Positions 1-8,385 of a DNA stretch of 64,000 nucleotides are shown one piece after another (the stretch's first letter is position 1; every line of letters starts with the position of its first letter). This DNA is from Thalassotalea_B piscium_A (GTDB lineage Bacteria > Pseudomonadota > Gammaproteobacteria > Enterobacterales > Alteromonadaceae). The stretch lies in NCBI GenBank assembly GCA_049347715.1, contig CP186339.1:2418001-2482000 (forward strand), in the 5' to 3' direction. The notes beneath the pieces are model-generated. The model worked only from the letters and a program-made list of their open reading frames with translations. It was not told the origin of the DNA and searched no databases. A program made the position numbers and the translations under genes.

Positions 1-10
1 TATTTGATTG

Positions 11-3000
11 CTAAGTAGATTCGAGGTTTTCCGCATGCTCCAATTCAGCTTCGAGACGTTTTGTTTCATCTGCACGTGGTTTGGTAAAACGGGCTAATGC
101 TAAATACAACACAGGCGTAAGATAAAGTGTAAAAATAACCGCAATACCTAATCCGCCAAAAACAACCCAACCTATCGCATTTCTAGCTTCAGCTCCGGCT
201 CCATTAGATAAAATCAGCGGTAATGAACCTAGTAAGGTGGATAATAAGGTCATAGTAATCGGCCGTAATCGAATGCTTGCAGCCTCTTCTACCGCTTTAC
301 GAACAGTGTATCCTTGATCTCGTAATTGATCGGCAAACTCTACTAATAAAATAGCATTTTTAGCTAATAAACCAATCAGCATCACTAAACCAATTTGAGA
401 ATAAATATTAATTGAGGTACCTGTTAAAAATAACGCAAACAATGCGGCCGCAATACCAAAAGGTACTGTCGCCATAACAACCACTGCACTATTTATACTT
501 TCAAATTGCGCCGCTAATACCAATAAAACAATCACAAAAGCAAGAACATAGGTTAAGGTTACGTCTCTAGCTGTTTCTTCAAAGGTTAACGCTTCGCCTA
601 AAAAGATTAAACCAATATTACTCGGTAATGCCTTCTCGCCTAGGGCTCGAATGTTTTCAACAATTTGTTGCATTGGCATGTCTGTAGGTAATTCCATTTC
701 CATTTTAATGGCTCGACGTTGCGCTTGTCTTTCTAATTCTGCGGCAACACCTTCTTCAGATATGTAAGCTAGGCTTGATAAAGGCACTAAGCCGCCACTA
801 CTTGAACCCACATATAAGTTAGCGAGATCTGTAGGGTCTTTAATTTGCTGACTTTGAGCTTGTAAAATAATAGGAATAGATTGATCTCCAACATTCAAAT
901 CAGCTAAATCATCCCCATTTATTGCTACTCTCAATGTAGTAGATATATCGGATAAAGGTACACCGAGTTCTTTTGCTCTTCTTCGATCAATATTCACTCT
1001 AAGTTGTGGCTGACTTGGCTGGTAAGAAATTCTCGGTATACCCAATTCAGGAATTTCCTGTTGAATTATTTTAGAAAAACGTTGAGCTGCAGTAAATATT
1101 TCATCATAATTTTGCCCCGTTAAGGCAAGTTCAAGCCCACCACCTTGGCCTCGTAAATTAAGGCTATTTGAACCAAAAGCTCGCGCAGGCGCACCAGGAA
1201 TTTTAGATAATGGACCACTAATTTCTTTAATTATTTCTTGTTGTGAACGTGAGCGTTCATCCCAATTTTTCAAAGGTACTTTAATAAGAGTGATATTGGG
1301 ATCCCATTGTCCAACGACAGTATAGATAGAATCAATATTGCCGCCTTGTACGTATGGCAAAAGTATTTCTTCCATTTTATCCGCTTGGCGATCCATAAAA
1401 TTCAATCCTACGCCATCAGGACCTCGAGCAAAAATACGAATACTGCCACGATCTTCTGATGGCATCAGCTCATTGTCTAAAACGCTATATAAACTAATTG
1501 CAGATAAAGCAGCGACTAAACTGGCAATGAAGACATACCAAGCTTTATCAAGTGCAAAATGTAGAGACTTTTGATACCAGCTAAGTATTGTATTTCCTAA
1601 ACCTGATAAACGATTAGTATTATTAGCTTTAACAGGTAAACGCGCGGTAATTGCAGGCACTAAAGATAAAGCAACAAACGATGAAATAATAACGGCAATA
1701 GCTAATACACCGCCAAATTCTCTAAATAACCGACCGGCTGTAGAAGGTAAAAAAGCAATAGGCACAAATACAGCAACAAGTACTGCAGTAGTTGCAATTA
1801 CGGCAAAAAACACTTCTCTTGTTCCTATAACGGCAGCGGCTCTAGCACCTAAGCCCATACTACGTCGACGTTGAATATTTTCTGTCACAACAATAGCATC
1901 ATCTACAATTAGACCAGTAGCTAACACTAGCGCTAATAAAGTAAGAATGTTAATGGAAAACCCCATTAACCAGATAGCCGCTAATGCCCCAATTAATGAT
2001 ACTGGAATTGATAACGCAGGTACTATTGTCGCCCTACCTGAACCAATAAATAGCCATAAGGTAGCGATTACCAAAATAATAGTTAACAATAATGACGTGA
2101 TTACCTCATCAACAGAACCTCGAATAAATTCAGCATCATCCGAGGTCACTTGCATTTGCAAATCAGGAAAACGACTTTCTACTTGTTTGACTAAAGCAAG
2201 TACTTCATCAGAAATTTCAATCGTGTTGGAACGCGCTTGACGAATAACCCCTAAACCTATTACTGGCCTACCATCTAGCCGTACCATACTTTGTGCATCA
2301 GCGGGACCGAAATAAACAGTCGCAACATCACCGATACGGGTATTATCTTTAATTATAATGTCGGAAACTTCTTCGGCACTTACAGATGTAGCATCAGCAC
2401 GAACAATTAATTGTTGATCGCTTGATTTCATACTACCTGCAGGAACATCAAATGGTGCTTGACGTAGTGCCGCAGCAACATCAGTAATAGATAAATTGAA
2501 ACTGGTTAAACGAAGTGGATCTAATAACACACGTAAAACACGTTTTCGGTCGCCATTTAAACGCACATCTGCGACACCAGGAATACTTAAAAATAATGGC
2601 GCTAAATCTGTTTCTACTCGTTCGGTTAACGTCTCTAAATCTAAAGTTTTACTCGATACGGCAATATTTACAACTGATTGAGCATCATTATCAGCCTTTA
2701 TTATCGCTAAACGTTCAACGGTATCGGGTAATTCGCGCTGTACTCGGCTAACCGATTCGCGTATTTCATTGGCAGCATCATCTAAATTAATACCCGGGCG
2801 AAACTCAACTCTAACTCGCGCGTTACCCTCTTCACTATTAGCGTTAATAGACTTAACACCACTTACTCTAGCAACGGCACCTTCAAGCTTACTTGTCACC
2901 TCTGTATCAACAGTTTCTGGCGATCCACCAGGAAAGTGGGCAGTAACAGACACAATAGGACGATCTACATCAGGCAACTCTCGCACTTCGATAGCATTAA

Positions 3001-3106
3001 AGGCAGCTAAACCTGCAATGATGATCAGTAAGTTAAGAACAACAATTAAAACTGGCCGACGAATAGATAATGACGGAAGATCATTTTGGAGAAATGGTTT
3101 GCTCAT
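11..3106 (-). CDS. RND-family multidrug efflux permease (HAE1/AcrB-like)
   Basis: Inner-membrane proton/drug antiporter of a tripartite efflux pump. At 1031 aa it has the usual AcrB/MdtC length. The first transmembrane helix follows a short cytoplasmic N-terminus, then come the porter domain, a first helix bundle near residues 330-490, a second porter domain and a C-terminal helix bundle near 840-1010. The proton-relay Asp pair in TM4 is present (D402-D403, in LIVDDAIVV). The ATG overlaps the stop of the upstream adaptor gene by 1 bp (TAATG), so the two are translationally coupled. No TolC-type outer-membrane gene is adjacent. The substrate cannot be read from sequence. The family call is secure; the exact subfamily is not. 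Confidence 0.95.
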   Translation of the reverse strand: MSKPFLQNDLPSLSIRRPVLIVVLNLLIIIAGLAAFNAIEVRELPDVDRPIVSVTAHFPGGSPETVDTEVTSKLEGAVARVSGVKSINANSEEGNARVRVEFRPGINLDDAANEIRESVSRVQRELPDTVERLAIIKADNDAQSVVNIAVSSKTLDLETLTERVETDLAPLFLSIPGVADVRLNGDRKRVLRVLLDPLRLTSFNLSITDVAAALRQAPFDVPAGSMKSSDQQLIVRADATSVSAEEVSDIIIKDNTRIGDVATVYFGPADAQSMVRLDGRPVIGLGVIRQARSNTIEISDEVLALVKQVESRFPDLQMQVTSDDAEFIRGSVDEVITSLLLTIILVIATLWLFIGSGRATIVPALSIPVSLIGALAAIWLMGFSINILTLLALVLATGLIVDDAIVVTENIQRRRSMGLGARAAAVIGTREVFFAVIATTAVLVAVFVPIAFLPSTAGRLFREFGGVLAIAVIISSFVALSLVPAITARLPVKANNTNRLSGLGNTILSWYQKSLHFALDKAWYVFIASLVAALSAISLYSVLDNELMPSEDRGSIRIFARGPDGVGLNFMDRQADKMEEILLPYVQGGNIDSIYTVVGQWDPNITLIKVPLKNWDERSRSQQEIIKEISGPLSKIPGAPARAFGSNSLNLRGQGGGLELALTGQNYDEIFTAAQRFSKIIQQEIPELGIPRISYQPSQPQLRVNIDRRRAKELGVPLSDISTTLRVAINGDDLADLNVGDQSIPIILQAQSQQIKDPTDLANLYVGSSSGGLVPLSSLAYISEEGVAAELERQAQRRAIKMEMELPTDMPMQQIVENIRALGEKALPSNIGLIFLGEALTFEETARDVTLTYVLAFVIVLLVLAAQFESINSAVVVMATVPFGIAAALFALFLTGTSINIYSQIGLVMLIGLLAKNAILLVEFADQLRDQGYTVRKAVEEAASIRLRPITMTLLSTLLGSLPLILSNGAGAEARNAIGWVVFGGLGIAVIFTLYLTPVLYLALARFTKPRADETKRLEAELEHAENLEST

Positions 3107-4137
3107 TATTGTTGTTCCTGTGACATTATGGCATTAACACTTTGGCCTTCACGTAAGGTTTGAACTCCTTCAACAACTAACTGTTCATTCGTTTTTAATG
3201 CTCCCGAAACTAATAAACGACCACTTAATCGTTGACGAATTTGCACATCAATTTTTTTAGCTTTTCCATCTTCAACTAACCACACAAAAGCACTTGTTGC
3301 CCCCCACATTAAAGCGGCTTCAGGTATTACAGCATACTCTTCACCTGACATTTGCATAATGACGCGAAAACTCATACCCGGTCGGTATAAATCAGCCTTG
3401 TTATCTAATAATGCTCTAGCACGAATACTACGGTTAGTAAGATTAATTCTTGAATCAATTTCAATTATATTAGCGTTAATTCTCAATCCTTGGGACTGCC
3501 AAGGCTCAAGCTCAACACTGCTTTTTCCCTGTAACATAGGTAACGCTGACTCAGGCGCATTAAAGTTAATTAATAATTGTTCTCTATTATCTATTGTTGT
3601 AATAGCGGTTTGTAAACCAATACGATCACCTTGTTCTACATCAGTTAAACCAACCACACCAGAAAATGGCGCTCGTACCGTTCTATCTTCTAATTCTGTT
3701 TTAACTTCAATTAATTGAACCTTAAGTAAATCACGTGCAGTAATGGCATCATCTAAAACACTTTGTGCAATAGCGTCTTTTTTACGACTTTCTTTCAAAC
3801 GCTTCACAGTACGCTCAGCATCTGCAAGCTGAATAGTCACACGATCTAGTGCCACTTTTTGACGACGAGAATCTAATGTGAGTAGAATGTCTTGTGCTTT
3901 AACAAACTGACCAGGTACAAAATTTACCCTTGTCACTTTATCAGCAACCGCTGGATATAATACTACCGAGCGAATAGCCTCTGCTGTACCAACCGCTTCT
4001 ACGCGACTGATTTTTTGTTCAAAACGAATAGGTGAAGTGATCACATCAACTGGAGATTTATCGCCTGCTGTTTGTGCTGCAACTTGGCAAACGGTTAATA
4101 ATGCAAACAGCCAGATTGAGCGCCGTATCAACGTCAT
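3106..4137 (-). CDS. RND efflux periplasmic adaptor subunit (membrane fusion protein)
   Basis: Periplasmic adaptor (AcrA/MexA type, HlyD family) linking the RND permease to an outer-membrane channel. 343 aa with an N-terminal signal peptide (RRSIWLFALLTVCQVAAQ), a split barrel-sandwich half near residues 55-95, an alpha-hairpin with heptad-like charged repeats at about 95-150, the second lipoyl half (VRAPFSGVVGL), then beta-barrel and membrane-proximal domains. The ATG has an AAGGA Shine-Dalgarno about 6 nt upstream. First gene of a two-gene operon with the permease. No lipobox is seen, so it is probably anchored by its signal segment or soluble in the periplasm. Confidence 0.93.
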   Translation of the reverse strand: MTLIRRSIWLFALLTVCQVAAQTAGDKSPVDVITSPIRFEQKISRVEAVGTAEAIRSVVLYPAVADKVTRVNFVPGQFVKAQDILLTLDSRRQKVALDRVTIQLADAERTVKRLKESRKKDAIAQSVLDDAITARDLLKVQLIEVKTELEDRTVRAPFSGVVGLTDVEQGDRIGLQTAITTIDNREQLLINFNAPESALPMLQGKSSVELEPWQSQGLRINANIIEIDSRINLTNRSIRARALLDNKADLYRPGMSFRVIMQMSGEEYAVIPEAALMWGATSAFVWLVEDGKAKKIDVQIRQRLSGRLLVSGALKTNEQLVVEGVQTLREGQSVNAIMSQEQQ

Positions 4138-4492
4138 TAGGATTCCTTTAAACTATAGATGAATTTATTTAACTCTAAAGACTATAAATATACCGTTTAT
4201 TTAATGAAGTTGCTTAGCAAAAGTAACTAATTTACGATGAACCGTATTTAATTAACGTTAGTTAACAAAATTGACTATTTTTTGAATAATAATGAATATT
4301 GCTAAAAAATTCATCAAGCAAACTACGTCATTCCCTTACATTACGATAATCTGTATAAATGGCTGTAAATAAATTGGCTATAGTTTATTATGTATAATGT
4401 TAATTTAATAATAGATAAATAAGACCTTTAAAGCACACAAGTCATTGTAAATCATGAAGTTGATTTATGAATAAAACCCAAAATATAAGTAG
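4138..4492. other. Divergent intergenic region, efflux operon / sbcB
   Basis: 355 bp, AT-rich, between divergently transcribed genes, so it should hold promoters for both. A TATAGT -10-like hexamer reading leftward lies at 4152-4157, just ahead of the adaptor gene. A short inverted repeat TTAAC-N4-GTTAA lies around 4252-4265. No regulator gene is adjacent, no open reading frame of note is present, and I see no clear operator. Confidence 0.35.
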
Positions 4493-5974
4493 TTGATAGT
4501 GAATAATAACGAAGACAACCGTATAAGTAATAATCTAAAAAGTCAGCCAAGTATCTTGTGGCACGATTATGAAACTTGGGGGATATCACCTAAATACGAC
4601 AAACCCTCTCAATTTGCAGGTATTCGCACTGATCATGATCTTAATATCATTGGTGAGCCGGAAATGTTTTATTGTCAACCACCAGCTGATTACTTACCTA
4701 ATCCTGAAGCGGCATTAGTTACGGGGATTACCCCACAAAAAGCATTAAAAGAAGGTTTGTCTGAAGCTGAATTTGCTGCACGAATTCAACAATTATTTAC
4801 AACTCACGATACTTGTGTTGCTGGATATAACAGTATTCGTTTTGATGATGAAGTGTCACGCTATTTATTTTATCGTAATTTCTATGACCCTTATGCGCGT
4901 GAATGGCAAAATGGTAATAGTCGTTGGGATATTATCGATATGGTAAGGGCTTGTTATGCTTTAAGACCTGAAGGAATAAACTGGCCAACCGTTGAACGAG
5001 ATGGTGAACAAGTTGTTAGCTTTCGCTTAGAGCTATTAACAAAAGCTAATGGTATTGAACATGAAGCCGCTCATGATGCAATGAGTGATGTTTATGCAAC
5101 CATAGCGATGGCTAAATTGATTAAAGAAAAACAGCCCAAGCTCTATCATTACTTATTTAATTTACGAAATAAGAAAAAGGTTGCTGACTTACTCGATGTT
5201 TATAAGATGACACCTGTTGTTCATACTTCTAGCCGAATTTCATCTCTGCATGGTTGCACAAGTTGGTTTGCCCCAGTTTCATATCATCCTACTAATAAAA
5301 ATGCAGTTATTGCGGTAGATTTAGCTCAAGATCCTAAACCTTTGATCGAACTTAGTGCCGCAGAGATAAAAGCAAGGTTATATACCCGTAGAGACGATCT
5401 TGCCGAAGACGAATTACCCATTCCGGTAAAACTGATTCATACCAATAAATGCCCTGCTATTTCACCCGCTAAAACGTTATTACCGGAAAATGCTGAACGC
5501 TTAGCCATTCCGCGGGAAACCTGTTTAGCCAACTTAGCTTTGCTTAAACAACATCTTGAAATTCGAGATAAACTGGTTGAAGTTTTTTCTGTTGGTGATG
5601 ACGAATTTGAAGCGCAAGATGCTGAATATAGTCTTTATGGGGGGAAATTTTTCTCTCATGCTGACAAAGCACAAATGGAAATTTTACATGAATTATCACC
5701 AGAACAATTAGGCTCTCATCCCTTTAAATTTCAGGATGAGCGTTTAGCCACTTTACTCTTTCGTTTTCGAGCAAGAAACTATCCATATACATTGAACAGC
5801 GAAGAACAACTTAAATGGCAACAGTATTGTCGAGATAAAATTCAATCTGGTGGTAAAGGTTTACTGAGCATTGAAGAATATATGCTTAAACTCGAAAATT
5901 TAGCGCATGAACATGAAAGTGATCCTAATAAAATGGCTATTTTAAAAGCCTTATATCTCTATGTTCAGCAATAA
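4493..5974 (+). CDS. sbcB: Exodeoxyribonuclease I
   Basis: Processive 3'-5' exonuclease on single-stranded DNA, acting in mismatch repair and recombination. 493 aa, close to E. coli SbcB. The DnaQ-like DEDD exonuclease domain begins with HDYETWG (D25, E27), followed by FDDEV and HDAMSDV motifs, then the SH3-like and helical C-terminal domains. Long stretches match E. coli almost word for word (ITGITPQ, FYRNFYDPYA, RACYALRPEGINWP). The start is uncertain: TTG at 4493 and GTG at 4499 are both in frame and neither has a strong Shine-Dalgarno; an ATG slightly upstream is out of frame and stops at once. Stand-alone gene ending at a bidirectional terminator. Confidence 0.96.
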   Translation: MIVNNNEDNRISNNLKSQPSILWHDYETWGISPKYDKPSQFAGIRTDHDLNIIGEPEMFYCQPPADYLPNPEAALVTGITPQKALKEGLSEAEFAARIQQLFTTHDTCVAGYNSIRFDDEVSRYLFYRNFYDPYAREWQNGNSRWDIIDMVRACYALRPEGINWPTVERDGEQVVSFRLELLTKANGIEHEAAHDAMSDVYATIAMAKLIKEKQPKLYHYLFNLRNKKKVADLLDVYKMTPVVHTSSRISSLHGCTSWFAPVSYHPTNKNAVIAVDLAQDPKPLIELSAAEIKARLYTRRDDLAEDELPIPVKLIHTNKCPAISPAKTLLPENAERLAIPRETCLANLALLKQHLEIRDKLVEVFSVGDDEFEAQDAEYSLYGGKFFSHADKAQMEILHELSPEQLGSHPFKFQDERLATLLFRFRARNYPYTLNSEEQLKWQQYCRDKIQSGGKGLLSIEEYMLKLENLAHEHESDPNKMAILKALYLYVQQ

Positions 5975-5987
5975 GCTAACAGAGTAC

Positions 5988-6023
5988 ACATTTGCGATAA
6001 ACCTTTGTATTTATCGCAAATGT
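5988..6023. terminator. Bidirectional Rho-independent-type terminator between sbcB and a dehydrogenase gene
   Basis: Perfect inverted repeat with 14-bp arms (5988-6001 and 6010-6023) and an 8-nt loop, lying between the convergent stops at 5974 and 6039. The arms end in A- and T-rich sequence, so it can serve both directions. Confidence 0.75.
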
Positions 6024-6038
6024 TATCTCAGTAACAGT

Positions 6039-6905
6039 CTACTTTTGAAACCTTGCAATTAAGCTTGATGTATCCCAACGGTTTCCACCCATGTCTTGCA
6101 CTTCTTGGTAATAACTATCCAATATTTTAGTGACCGGAAGTTCAGCACCTATTTTTTCAGCTTCAGCAAAAGCAATAGATAAATCTTTTCTTATCCAATC
6201 TACGGCAAAGCCAAAATCAAACGCGCCTGCACACATAGTTTTACCTCGATTATCCATTTGCCAAGATCCTGCAGCCCCTTTAGAAATAGTTTCAATCAAT
6301 TTGTCTGTGTCTAAACCCGCTTTTTGTGCAAAGTTTAAGCCTTCAGCTAATCCTTGTACTACATTGGTAAAACAAATTTGATTTACCATTTTAGCTAGTT
6401 GGCCACTACCTACATCACCCATTAGCTGACTAAAGCGAGCATAAGCTGCCATCACTAATTGAGCTTGTTCAAATACTGGTTCAGAGCCACCACACATAAT
6501 GGTAAGAACGCCATTTTCAGCGCCAGCTTGACCACCAGAAACAGGTGCGTCAATAAAACCTACCTCTTGTTTCTCACAATGGGCACTTAACTCCCGAGCA
6601 AGTTCTGCTGATGCCGTAGTATGATCAACTAAAATGGTTTGCTTATTCATACCCGCTAAGGCACCATTTTCGCCAAGTACAACATCTCTAACATCGTTGT
6701 CATTGCCTACACATATAAATACCATATCACTATTTTGAGCGGCTTCTTTAGGTGTTAGCGCAACCTGACCTTGGTAGTCTTGCTGCCATGCTAATGCTTT
6801 TTCATTAGTGCGATTATAAACAGTCACGTTATAACCCGCTTTCACTAAATGTCCAGCCATTGGGTACCCCATAACGCCTAATCCGATGAATGTAACATTC
6901 TTCAT
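6039..6905 (-). CDS. NAD(P)-dependent beta-hydroxyacid dehydrogenase (3-hydroxyisobutyrate dehydrogenase / tartronate semialdehyde reductase family)
   Basis: Oxidoreductase of 288 aa. The N-terminal Rossmann fold carries the dinucleotide motif GLGVMGYPMAGHL. The substrate-binding motif DAPVSGGQAGAENG and the catalytic-Lys motif GSGQLAKMVNQ, both typical of the family, follow. Members act on 3-hydroxyisobutyrate, tartronate semialdehyde, succinic semialdehyde or glyoxylate. No valine-catabolism or glyoxylate genes are adjacent, so the substrate is open. ATG start with AGGAG about 7 nt upstream. It is divergent from the peroxidase gene and convergent with sbcB. Confidence 0.88.
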   Translation of the reverse strand: MKNVTFIGLGVMGYPMAGHLVKAGYNVTVYNRTNEKALAWQQDYQGQVALTPKEAAQNSDMVFICVGNDNDVRDVVLGENGALAGMNKQTILVDHTTASAELARELSAHCEKQEVGFIDAPVSGGQAGAENGVLTIMCGGSEPVFEQAQLVMAAYARFSQLMGDVGSGQLAKMVNQICFTNVVQGLAEGLNFAQKAGLDTDKLIETISKGAAGSWQMDNRGKTMCAGAFDFGFAVDWIRKDLSIAFAEAEKIGAELPVTKILDSYYQEVQDMGGNRWDTSSLIARFQK

Positions 6906-6984
6906 AAATTAATCTCCTACAGATGTGTGGGGTTATTCTACTTAATGTTGTTAAGTATTTGCATAATAATAAAAAATATTTTAC

Positions 6985-6996
6985 ATTGTGCACAAT
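6985..6996. promoter_or_regulatory. Candidate operator upstream of the peroxidase/ohrR pair
   Basis: Perfect 12-bp palindrome ATTGTGCACAAT, 25 bp ahead of the glutathione peroxidase ATG, in an AT-rich promoter-like stretch. MarR/OhrR proteins bind palindromes of this size and often repress their own operon. The assignment to the downstream regulator is inference. Confidence 0.4.
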
Positions 6997-7021
6997 TTAA
7001 TTTTAGGCAACTTAATTTATT

Positions 7022-7510
7022 ATGGCATTACAAGACACTATTTATCAGTTTTCTGCGAACGATTACCGCGAACAAAACATTGATTTATCTAAATATAAAA
7101 ACAAAGTGGTATTAATAGTTAATACTGCCAGTAATTGTGGTTTCACTCCTCAATACCAAGGACTACAAGAGATTTATGATCAGTATCACGAGCAAGGTTT
7201 TGAGATCCTCGCCTTCCCATGCAACCAATTCAAGCAACAAGAAAAAGGTAGCAATAGCGAAATTAAATCATTCTGTGATTTACACTTTAAAATAACATTC
7301 GATTTATTTGCTAAAGTAGACGTTAATGGTGAACAAGCCCATCCACTGTTTAAGTTTATAAAAAAGCAAGCTCCCGGAATATTGGGTACTGAAAGTATTA
7401 AGTGGAATTTTACTAAATTTTTAATTAATAAAAATGGGGAAGTGGTAAAACGTTTTGCAAGCGCGACTAAACCTAAAGCCTTAACCGCTGATATACAAGC
7501 CCTACTATGA
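7022..7510 (+). CDS. Glutathione peroxidase family thiol peroxidase
   Basis: Peroxidase of 162 aa, the usual bacterial length (BtuE/Gpx type), reducing hydrogen peroxide and organic or lipid hydroperoxides. The peroxidatic Cys39 sits in NTASNCGFTPQY. The second family motif is LAFPCNQF (C67). WNFTKFL carries the catalytic Trp/Asn. C85 (SFCDLHF) is placed where thioredoxin-dependent members have the resolving Cys, so thioredoxin rather than glutathione is a likely reductant. No signal peptide; cytoplasmic. The stop overlaps the following regulator by 4 bp (ATGA), so the two form an operon. Confidence 0.92.
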   Translation: MALQDTIYQFSANDYREQNIDLSKYKNKVVLIVNTASNCGFTPQYQGLQEIYDQYHEQGFEILAFPCNQFKQQEKGSNSEIKSFCDLHFKITFDLFAKVDVNGEQAHPLFKFIKKQAPGILGTESIKWNFTKFLINKNGEVVKRFASATKPKALTADIQALL

Positions 7511-7947
7511 GTGAGCAATTAAATTTAGACAATCAGTTATGTTTTCGTTTATATAAATTAAACAAAAACCTCACTAAATTGTATGCTCCACTACTTAAAG
7601 AGCTAGGATTAACTTATCCTCAATATTTAGTAATGCTAGTACTATGGCAAAAAAATTCAGCCACTCTAGTAAAAGATATTGGCCAACGGCTTGAATTAGA
7701 TTCAGGCACCCTATCCCCTTTACTTAAACGTATGGAAAAGCTCGACTTAATTAAGCGCACACGAAACGAATCAGATGAACGTTCGGTTTTTATTAACCTT
7801 ACCGCTCATGGAAAACATATTAAGACTAAAGCTAAACTCATTCCGGCTAAAATTTTTACTCTCACAGAATTATCAAGAATAGAGTTGATTGCACTAAAAG
7901 AAAGTTTAGATGAGTTACTTGCCAACACAGGCAAACACTTAAAGTAA
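7507..7947 (+). CDS. MarR-family transcriptional regulator, OhrR-like
   Basis: 146-aa winged-helix repressor. The N-terminus resembles OhrR, with Cys12 (QLCFRLYKLN) at the position of the peroxide-sensing Cys of Bacillus and Xanthomonas OhrR, followed by LGLTYPQYLVML, the recognition region (LDSGTLSPLLKRMEK) and the wing (RNESDERSVFINLT). The ATGA overlap with the upstream peroxidase indicates co-transcription and suggests it senses organic hydroperoxides and represses its own operon; a palindrome at 6985-6996 is a candidate site. The family is firm. The ligand and target are inferred from Cys12 and context. Confidence 0.9.
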   Translation: MSEQLNLDNQLCFRLYKLNKNLTKLYAPLLKELGLTYPQYLVMLVLWQKNSATLVKDIGQRLELDSGTLSPLLKRMEKLDLIKRTRNESDERSVFINLTAHGKHIKTKAKLIPAKIFTLTELSRIELIALKESLDELLANTGKHLK

Positions 7948-8040
7948 TAAATCGCGGTAAAAATCTTTAATCAATCCCCCAGGCTTATACGCTTTATCTG
8001 TTGCTAAGGTATTTTTAATGTCGATTCTATCTAATGCCTG

Positions 8041-8056
8041 TATCCAATTGAGCTAC
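8041..8056 (-). other. Possible tRNA D-arm remnant
   Basis: On the minus strand these 16 bases read GTAGCTCAATTGGATA, the 5' D-arm signature shared by several bacterial tRNAs (for example tRNA-Arg). What follows on that strand does not fold into a tRNA, so at most this is a fragment left by decay or an old integration event. It could be coincidence. Confidence 0.25.
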
Positions 8057-8078
8057 ACTTAACTTACGTCAGTTAAGT
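8057..8078. promoter_or_regulatory. Inverted repeat upstream of small ORF
   Basis: Seven-bp arms ACTTAAC / GTTAAGT separated by 8 bp, centred about 70 bp ahead of the small gene at 8137. It may be an operator or part of the 5' UTR. No regulator can be assigned. Confidence 0.3.
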
Positions 8079-8136
8079 TATTACGCTAAAACGCGAATAT
8101 AAACTTAACATTTCTCGATAATATAGAGGAATAGTA

Positions 8137-8349
8137 ATGAGTGCCATTTGGAAAAATCATGCAAGTCGTTTGCAAGAATATTTAAAAGAAAATAACACTG
8201 CTCAAGCACATTTATACCTTGAGCAGCTAATGTTATTTCCTGTTGATATTCAAGATAAAATCATCAATGACATTAGTCGTTTACCACATTGTAATAGTGT
8301 TGCGATTGCTGAAATCATTCAACGATATACTATGTTTGAATTACATTAA
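8137..8349 (+). CDS. Small hypothetical protein (70 aa)
   Basis: A 70-aa predicted helical cytoplasmic protein with no signal peptide, membrane segment or motif that I recognise. The ATG is preceded by AGAGGA at about 6 nt, a good ribosome binding site, which supports a real gene. Its sequence (EYLKENNTAQAHLYLEQLML, then PVDIQDKIINDISRL) suggests two or three amphipathic helices, a size and make-up seen in small adaptor or regulatory proteins. It stands alone, convergent with uvrB. Function unknown. Confidence 0.7.
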   Translation: MSAIWKNHASRLQEYLKENNTAQAHLYLEQLMLFPVDIQDKIINDISRLPHCNSVAIAEIIQRYTMFELH

Positions 8350-8350
8350 C

Positions 8351-8380
8351 TTAGCTAATATATATAGTAAAACAAGCTAA
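8351..8380. terminator. Weak hairpin between small ORF and uvrB
   Basis: TTAGCT / AGCTAA arms around an AT-rich loop in the 36-bp gap between two convergent genes. Short and GC-poor, so a weak terminator at best. Confidence 0.3.
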
Positions 8381-8385
8381 AACTA

